A stretch of DNA of 27,819 nt from Veillonellaceae bacterium (GTDB lineage: Bacteria; Bacillota_C; Negativicutes; Veillonellales; Veillonellaceae): positions 1-27,819 of the forward strand of contig CADFKY010000003.1 in the NCBI GenBank assembly GCA_902834965.1, given 5' to 3'. Below, piece by piece: positions 23,881 through 27,819 of the stretch. The position numbers and the translations under genes are program-made. Within the stretch, counting starts at the first letter, position 1, and each line of letters starts with the position of its first letter. The notes beneath the pieces are model-generated. The model was not told the DNA's origin. It made no database searches and saw only the letters and a program-made list of their open reading frames with translations.

Positions 23881-24133
23881 AGTTGTGGGTAGTATCGTAT
23901 CTACTCAAAAGCATGAATCTCTAAAGGGAATGAAACTGATGATGGTAGATATTCTCGATGGAGAACAAGAGTTGACGGGGCGCATAGAAATCGCCGTCGA
24001 TACAGTATGTGCTGGTGAAGGTGAATATGTGCTTCTAACTCGAGGCTCATCGGCACGGCATATTTTCGAAGATGATAAAGGCACCGCAGTAGATTGTGCT
24101 ATTGTGGGTATTATTGATAGTTTTGAAAAATAA
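23867..24133 (+). CDS. pduN: Pentameric vertex protein (BMC-P) PduN
   Basis: An 88-residue EutN/CcmL/PduN-family protein that caps shell vertices as a pentamer. It begins MQVGKVVGSIVSTQKHESLKG, the family's signature start, and contains KLMMVDILDG, VDTVCAGEGEYVLLTRGSSAR and a C-terminal DCAIVGIIDSF. The ATG at 23867 overlaps pduM by 14 bases, suggesting translational coupling and low stoichiometry. Length matches the family. Confidence 0.95.
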   Translation: MQVGKVVGSIVSTQKHESLKGMKLMMVDILDGEQELTGRIEIAVDTVCAGEGEYVLLTRGSSARHIFEDDKGTAVDCAIVGIIDSFEK

Positions 24134-24264
24134 TTGTATAGGAAATAGCTGGTGCCAGAGTTAAACCTAGTTATTGTGTCACATCATGAATGTATCCTTG
24201 ATTGTGTACACCGTTAGTTGACATGGTCATTGCATCAGCAATGCAACCTATATGGAGGTTCATG
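24134..24264 (+). promoter_or_regulatory. Long gap before pduP with hairpin and -35-like box
   Basis: 131 nt, the longest gap in an otherwise tightly packed operon. TTGACA at 24218-24223 is a perfect -35 box, but no matching -10 is seen 16-18 bp on. A hairpin pairs CATTGC (24228-24233) with GCAATG (24238-24243), extended by GGT/ACC with a two-base bulge, ending at 24248 just before the pduP ribosome binding site GGAGG (24254-24258). It may tune pduP translation or mark an internal promoter. Confidence 0.35.
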
Positions 24265-25695
24265 ATGGAAAACAATACACAGTTGAAAGAAATGATCCGC
24301 TCCATGGTTATAGATATATTACAGGGGCAAAAGCAAGAAATGGCCTCATCACAACCTATTAAACAAGTGCCTAGAGGTCAATTTGAGCCAGGTGTATTTG
24401 ATACGGTTGATGAAGCAATTCAAGCTGCAAAAGCAGCGCAAGCGCGCTTTGAAGATTGCACCTTGGCAACCCGTGAAAAGGTAATAGCAGACATCCGTGC
24501 TGCCATGCGTCCACGAGTGCAAGAGCTGGCTCAAAAAACTGTTGAAGAAACAGGAATGGGTCGTGTTGCAGATAAAGTATTGAAATTAAATCTTACACTC
24601 GATAAAACACCGGGTGTAGAAGATCTCGTTACAGAGTGTGAAACTGGTGACAACGGTATGACATTATATGAATTGTCTGCCTACGGTGTTATCGGTGCTA
24701 TTACACCAAGTACAAATCCAGCAGAAACGTTAATATGTAATACCATCGGTATGTTAGCAGCAGGGAATGCTGTATTCTTTAGTGTTCATCCTGGAGCTAA
24801 GCATCTTAGTCGATTGCTTGTTAGTGAACTTAACCAAATCATCGCTAAATCGATTGGTATTGAAAACCTTATCGTTACACTTCGTGAGCCATCTATTGAG
24901 TCTGCTCAAGAGATGATGTTACACCCAGATGTGAGCCTGTTAGTTGTTACTGGTGGTCCTGGGGTTGTAAAACAAGCGCTTCAAAGTGGCAAAAAGGTTA
25001 TCGGTGCCGGTGCTGGTAATCCACCAGCCTTTGTAGATGAAACAGCAGATATTAAAAAGGCGGCTCAAGATATCGTTCTCGGTGCTAGCCTCGATAATAA
25101 TATTCTATGTATCGCTGAAAAGAGCGTCGTTGCCATGCGTCAAATTGAGCCACAGCTAGTTCAAGAAATGGTGAAAGCAGGATGCGTCCTCATTGAAAAT
25201 CAACAAGATATTCAACGCTTAGTGGATTTAACTGTATTACCGAATGGGACACCAAATAAACAGTTCGTCGGTAAGAATGCAAGCGTCATTCTTGATGCGG
25301 CACATATTCCGTACAACGGTGATCCACGATTAATCATCATGCGTACACCAAAAGACCATCCATTTGCAGTGATTGAAATGTTAATGCCTATTCTACCTGT
25401 TGTAACGGTAGATAGCTTTGATGAAGGTCTCGATGTATGCTTGATGTTAGAAGCGGGCTTACATCATACGGCAACAATGCATTCCTTAAATATGGAACGC
25501 CTCAATCGGATGGCCCGTAAAATGAAAACATCTATTTTTGTTAAGAATGGTCCATCTTATGCAGGGCTTGGTTTTAGTGGTGAAGGTACGACAACCTTTA
25601 CAATTGCTACACCTACTGGGGAATCTACTACATCAGCACGTTGCTTTGCACGCCGTCGTAGATGTTGCTTAACAACAGGATTCAATATTCGATAG
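24265..25695 (+). CDS. pduP: CoA-acylating propionaldehyde dehydrogenase
   Basis: A 476-residue aldehyde dehydrogenase converting propionaldehyde, NAD+ and CoA to propionyl-CoA. The ATG at 24265 lies six bases after GGAGG. Residues 1-20 (MENNTQLKEMIRSMVIDILQ) are the encapsulation helix known from PduP. The body shows ITPSTNPAET (146-155), TGGPGVV (229-235), GAGAGNPPAFVDETAD (247-262) and the catalytic Cys282 in NNILCIAEK, with the C-terminal ESTTSARCFARRRRCCLTTG stretch typical of PduP. Slightly longer than the Salmonella enzyme (464). It feeds PduL with acyl-CoA, and its NADH is reoxidised by PduQ. Confidence 0.97.
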   Translation: MENNTQLKEMIRSMVIDILQGQKQEMASSQPIKQVPRGQFEPGVFDTVDEAIQAAKAAQARFEDCTLATREKVIADIRAAMRPRVQELAQKTVEETGMGRVADKVLKLNLTLDKTPGVEDLVTECETGDNGMTLYELSAYGVIGAITPSTNPAETLICNTIGMLAAGNAVFFSVHPGAKHLSRLLVSELNQIIAKSIGIENLIVTLREPSIESAQEMMLHPDVSLLVVTGGPGVVKQALQSGKKVIGAGAGNPPAFVDETADIKKAAQDIVLGASLDNNILCIAEKSVVAMRQIEPQLVQEMVKAGCVLIENQQDIQRLVDLTVLPNGTPNKQFVGKNASVILDAAHIPYNGDPRLIIMRTPKDHPFAVIEMLMPILPVVTVDSFDEGLDVCLMLEAGLHHTATMHSLNMERLNRMARKMKTSIFVKNGPSYAGLGFSGEGTTTFTIATPTGESTTSARCFARRRRCCLTTGFNIR

Positions 25696-25706
25696 GTGGT
25701 GAGCAT

Positions 25707-26825
25707 ATGAATAAATGGACTTTTCCAACCCAAATTTATGCAGGACCAGATTCGTTGAATCGTCTTACAGAATTTAATAATGAATCCATCCTTATCATAT
25801 GTGATCCATTTTTAAAAGATTCTCCGAGCCTTACGTATGTGATGGGATTAATGGATAGTAAAAATAAGGTGACTATTTATACTGATGTAGTACCTGATCC
25901 ACCTATAACCCATGTTGTAAAGGGCATTGAATTTATGGAAGGTATTAAACCGACCGTTATCATTGCCATTGGTGGGGGATCCTGCATCGATATGAGCAAA
26001 GGTATAGCATATTTCGGTCGTAAGCTAAAGCATATGGATATTAAATCCTTCATCGCAGTTCCTACTACTAGTGGCACAGGATCTGAAGTAACCGCCTTTG
26101 CTGTTCTTACAGATAGCGAAACGCAAATTAAGTATCCTCTTGTGGATGATGCGGTATTACCTGATGAAGCTTTATTAACGCCATTGTTTGTAAAAACATC
26201 TCCACCAAATGTTACTGCATTTAGTGGGATGGATGTACTTGTTCACGCTCTTGAAGCCTATGTGGCAACGGCGGCAAATAATTTTACTGATGCATTGGCA
26301 CAACAAGCGATTGAGCTTGTTTTTGAATATTTACCAAAATGTCATAAGCCAACAGCAACAGAACAAGACCGCATGTCTATGCACGAAGCATCATGCCTTG
26401 CAGGGCTTTCCTTTAACAAGGCTGGCGTAGGTATCGTTCATGCCATGGCTCATCAGTTGGGAGGACAATTCCATGTGCCTCATGGCCTAGCTAATAGTAT
26501 GCTCTTGCCGTATGTAATTGGATTTAATTGCTCCCACAATCCGGCGGTAGCTAAAAAATATGCTCATTTATCTGCTAAATTAGGCTTTGCAGATCATAAT
26601 GCGTCAGAGGTGGATAAATTAGCTGCTCTTATAGAAGCTATCGTTACATTGCAACATACATTAGACTGTCCAATGAATCTGACAGCCTTTGGTGTAGATA
26701 AAGCTGTATCGGAAACTAAGCTCGACCTTATGGCAGATAGAGCACTAGAGGATATGTGTTACAGATTTAATCCATATCCAGCTAACCATGATGATCTTAT
26801 TGGTTTATATAAAAAAGTATTGTAA
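25707..26825 (+). CDS. pduQ: Propanol dehydrogenase (iron-type) PduQ
   Basis: A 372-residue group III alcohol dehydrogenase reducing propionaldehyde to 1-propanol and recycling NADH within the microcompartment. The nucleotide motif GGGS is at 89-92 and PTTSGTGSEVTAF at 119-131. Metal ligands are D176 and H180 (GMDVLVHALEAY), H245 (HAMAHQLGG) and H259 (VPHG). The ATG at 25707 follows AGGTGGTGAGC, and an upstream in-frame TTG would overlap pduP. Length is as in Salmonella (370). It is clearly different from the alcohol dehydrogenase at 1132. It ends the operon. Confidence 0.95.
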   Translation: MNKWTFPTQIYAGPDSLNRLTEFNNESILIICDPFLKDSPSLTYVMGLMDSKNKVTIYTDVVPDPPITHVVKGIEFMEGIKPTVIIAIGGGSCIDMSKGIAYFGRKLKHMDIKSFIAVPTTSGTGSEVTAFAVLTDSETQIKYPLVDDAVLPDEALLTPLFVKTSPPNVTAFSGMDVLVHALEAYVATAANNFTDALAQQAIELVFEYLPKCHKPTATEQDRMSMHEASCLAGLSFNKAGVGIVHAMAHQLGGQFHVPHGLANSMLLPYVIGFNCSHNPAVAKKYAHLSAKLGFADHNASEVDKLAALIEAIVTLQHTLDCPMNLTAFGVDKAVSETKLDLMADRALEDMCYRFNPYPANHDDLIGLYKKVL

Positions 26826-26829
26826 TTTA

Positions 26830-26861
26830 TATAGATTGAGTACTATATAGATTGAATACTA
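26830..26861. repeat. 16-bp tandem direct repeat
   Basis: TATAGATTGAGTACTA (26830-26845) is followed directly by TATAGATTGAATACTA (26846-26861), with one mismatch. It starts four bases after the pduQ stop. It may be a simple slippage duplication. Confidence 0.7.
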
Positions 26862-26881
26862 AAACTAGAAATATAAGACTG

Positions 26882-26921
26882 AAAAAAGAGACTTTAATGA
26901 TTTCATTGAAGCCTCTTTTTT
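26882..26921 (+). terminator. Rho-independent terminator of the pdu operon
   Basis: Bases 26882-26900 pair with 26903-26921: AAAAAAGAG with CTCTTTTTT, one A-C mismatch, then CTTTAATGA with TCATTGAAG (one wobble). The T-tract makes it an intrinsic terminator, placed 57 nt after pduQ. Confidence 0.88.
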
Positions 26922-27102
26922 ATTTGTATAGGAATAGATAGTATTACTGAGGTTATGTGCTATTAGATACACCTTTTTTCATCTTAGAATGATATAATAA
27001 TTTTTACATCCTATCACGATGTAGAGGTGTTATTCAAATTTAGTCATATTTCCTATAACTCTTTGGAATATAGAATAACATAGATTTTATCTACATTTGT
27101 TG

Positions 27103-27251
27103 TATAATATGTATAGGATATTTAAAAAATTAGATATTTTTGTGAAAGCTTATCCTTGTCTAAATTTAATTAGAAGTTTTGTACATTTTATATGAGATTC
27201 ATGCTAAATGTACTACTTTCACAAAATGAGTATGATCTTGTGTGGTCATAC
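27103..27251 (+). promoter_or_regulatory. Promoter -10 and structured leader of the activase gene
   Basis: TATAAT at 27103-27108 would start transcription near 27115. The leader then contains a perfect 11-bp outer stem (27138-27148 with 27216-27226). Inside it are a small stem (27159-27163 with 27170-27174) and a perfect 8-bp stem (27181-27188 with 27206-27213). Next comes a terminator-like hairpin (27230-27237 with 27244-27251, one wobble) followed by GGTTTTT. CACAA (27220-27224) could pair instead with TTGTG (27238-27242), which would break both the outer stem and the terminator. This resembles a transcription-attenuating riboswitch or leader, but matches no class I know. Confidence 0.45.
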
Positions 27252-27275
27252 GGTTTTTGAAAAAGAGAGGTATTT

Positions 27276-27819
27276 ATGCAACACATGCTACGCATGGGTA
27301 TTGACGTGGGCTCTACAACTGTTAAGGTTGTACTATTAGACGAACACGATAATTATTTGTATAAAAAGTACATACGCCATTATGCGAACATTTTGGACAC
27401 CGTATATACCTTGCTCCAAGAGGCTCAAGTGGGTCATGAAAATGATCAAGTTCATGTATGTATTACCGGTTCTGGTGGTATGGCGATGGCTGATAAAGTA
27501 CGTATTCCATTCGTACAAGAGGTTATTGCTGAAACGCGTGCTGTAAAAGCATTGTATCCAGAAACTGATGTTATCATCGAACTTGGTGGTGAAGATGCGA
27601 AGGTAACCTACTTAGGTCAAACGGCAGAACACCGTATGAATGGTTCTTGTGCTGGTGGTACAGGTGCTTTCATCGACCAAATGGCTACTTTATTGCAAAC
27701 TGATGCATCTGGTCTTAACCAATTGGCCATGAATGCTGATACAATTTATCCAATTGCAGCACGCTGTGGCGTATTTGCTAAAACAGACGTACAAGCTTTG
27801 TTAAACCAAGGCGCATCTC
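27276..27819 (+). CDS. Acyl-CoA dehydratase activase (BadF/BcrA/HgdC-type ATPase), 3'-truncated
   Basis: The first 181 residues of an ASKHA-fold ATPase that activates 2-hydroxyacyl-CoA dehydratases or related radical enzymes by ATP-driven electron transfer. The phosphate-1 motif GIDVGSTTVKVVLLD is at 8-22, IELGGEDAKV at 101-110, and the cluster-binding cysteines are C125 (NGSCAGGTGAFIDQM) and C164 (AARCGVFAKTD), which bridge a [4Fe-4S] cluster in the family's homodimers. The motif style resembles the N-terminus of the very large (about 1400-residue) activase/dehydratase fusion proteins of anaerobic Firmicutes; the window ends too early to tell. AGAGAGG lies five bases before the ATG. It is separated from the pdu operon by a terminator. 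Confidence 0.88.
   Translation, partial: MQHMLRMGIDVGSTTVKVVLLDEHDNYLYKKYIRHYANILDTVYTLLQEAQVGHENDQVHVCITGSGGMAMADKVRIPFVQEVIAETRAVKALYPETDVIIELGGEDAKVTYLGQTAEHRMNGSCAGGTGAFIDQMATLLQTDASGLNQLAMNADTIYPIAARCGVFAKTDVQALLNQGAS

Larger units (their letters stand above)
26826..27275. other. Intergenic region after pduQ
   Basis: 450 nt without a gene. It holds a 16-bp tandem repeat (26830-26861), the operon terminator (26882-26921), a weak hairpin TACATC/GATGTA (27005-27023), TATAAT boxes at 26993-26998 and 27103-27108, and the structured leader of the next gene (27138-27251). Confidence 0.75.

Noticed and set aside
10277..26825. Ethanolamine (eut) or glycyl-radical microcompartment
   Set aside because: The signature enzymes are B12-dependent PduCDE with PduGH; no ethanolamine ammonia-lyase or glycyl radical enzyme is present. 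EutJ alone does not change this.
27336..27518. 60-codon minus-strand frame inside the activase gene
   Set aside because: Shadow of the coding strand, with no motif.
1..27819. CRISPR array, prophage, insertion sequence, tRNA or rRNA
   Set aside because: No regularly spaced repeats, transposase or integrase translation, tRNA cloverleaf or rRNA segment was seen on either strand.

Overview
The window looks like chromosomal DNA of an AT-rich Firmicute that ferments anaerobically. Gene content, codon style and protein sequences best fit the Negativicutes, probably Veillonella. This is my recognition from the sequence, not a database match. There is no rRNA, tRNA, CRISPR array, insertion sequence or phage gene. 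The window cuts one gene at each end.

Layout. Positions 1-984 (minus) hold a truncated multi-spanning membrane protein. Positions 1132-5133 (plus) hold an iron-type alcohol dehydrogenase, two related membrane-anchored proteins of unknown function and an exported protein of unknown function. Positions 5242-7602 hold a CobT-family phosphoribosyltransferase and a DUF389 membrane protein. Positions 7972-8793 hold an orphan MetQ/NlpA lipoprotein, which shares a bidirectional terminator with a convergent PocR-type AraC regulator (8898-9788, minus).

The main feature is a same-strand operon of 20 genes at 10277-26825 for a propanediol-utilisation (Pdu) bacterial microcompartment. The order is pduB'-C-D-E-G-H-O-F-U-V-cobT-A-B-K-J-L-eutJ-M-N-P-Q. 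PduCDE dehydrates 1,2-propanediol (or glycerol) with adenosylcobalamin. PduGH reactivates the dehydratase, PduO adenosylates cobalamin, and the CobT homologue activates the lower-ligand base. PduF admits substrate. PduA, B, B', J, K, N and U build the shell. PduP, PduL and PduQ turn the aldehyde into acyl-CoA, acyl-phosphate and alcohol. PduM, PduV and an EutJ-like Hsp70-fold protein are accessory. The outwardly oriented PocR homologue just upstream is the likely activator. No pduS, pduT, pduW or pduX is present in the window.

Unusual points are two separate PduB genes (one short, one with an N-terminal extension), two CobT-type paralogues reminiscent of Sporomusa ArsA/ArsB, a rearranged gene order with pduF inside the operon, and a Cys-free PduK with a helix-plus-lysine tail. 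The window ends in an acyl-CoA dehydratase activase gene (27276 onward), whose 5' leader folds on paper into a multi-stem structure followed by a terminator-like hairpin.
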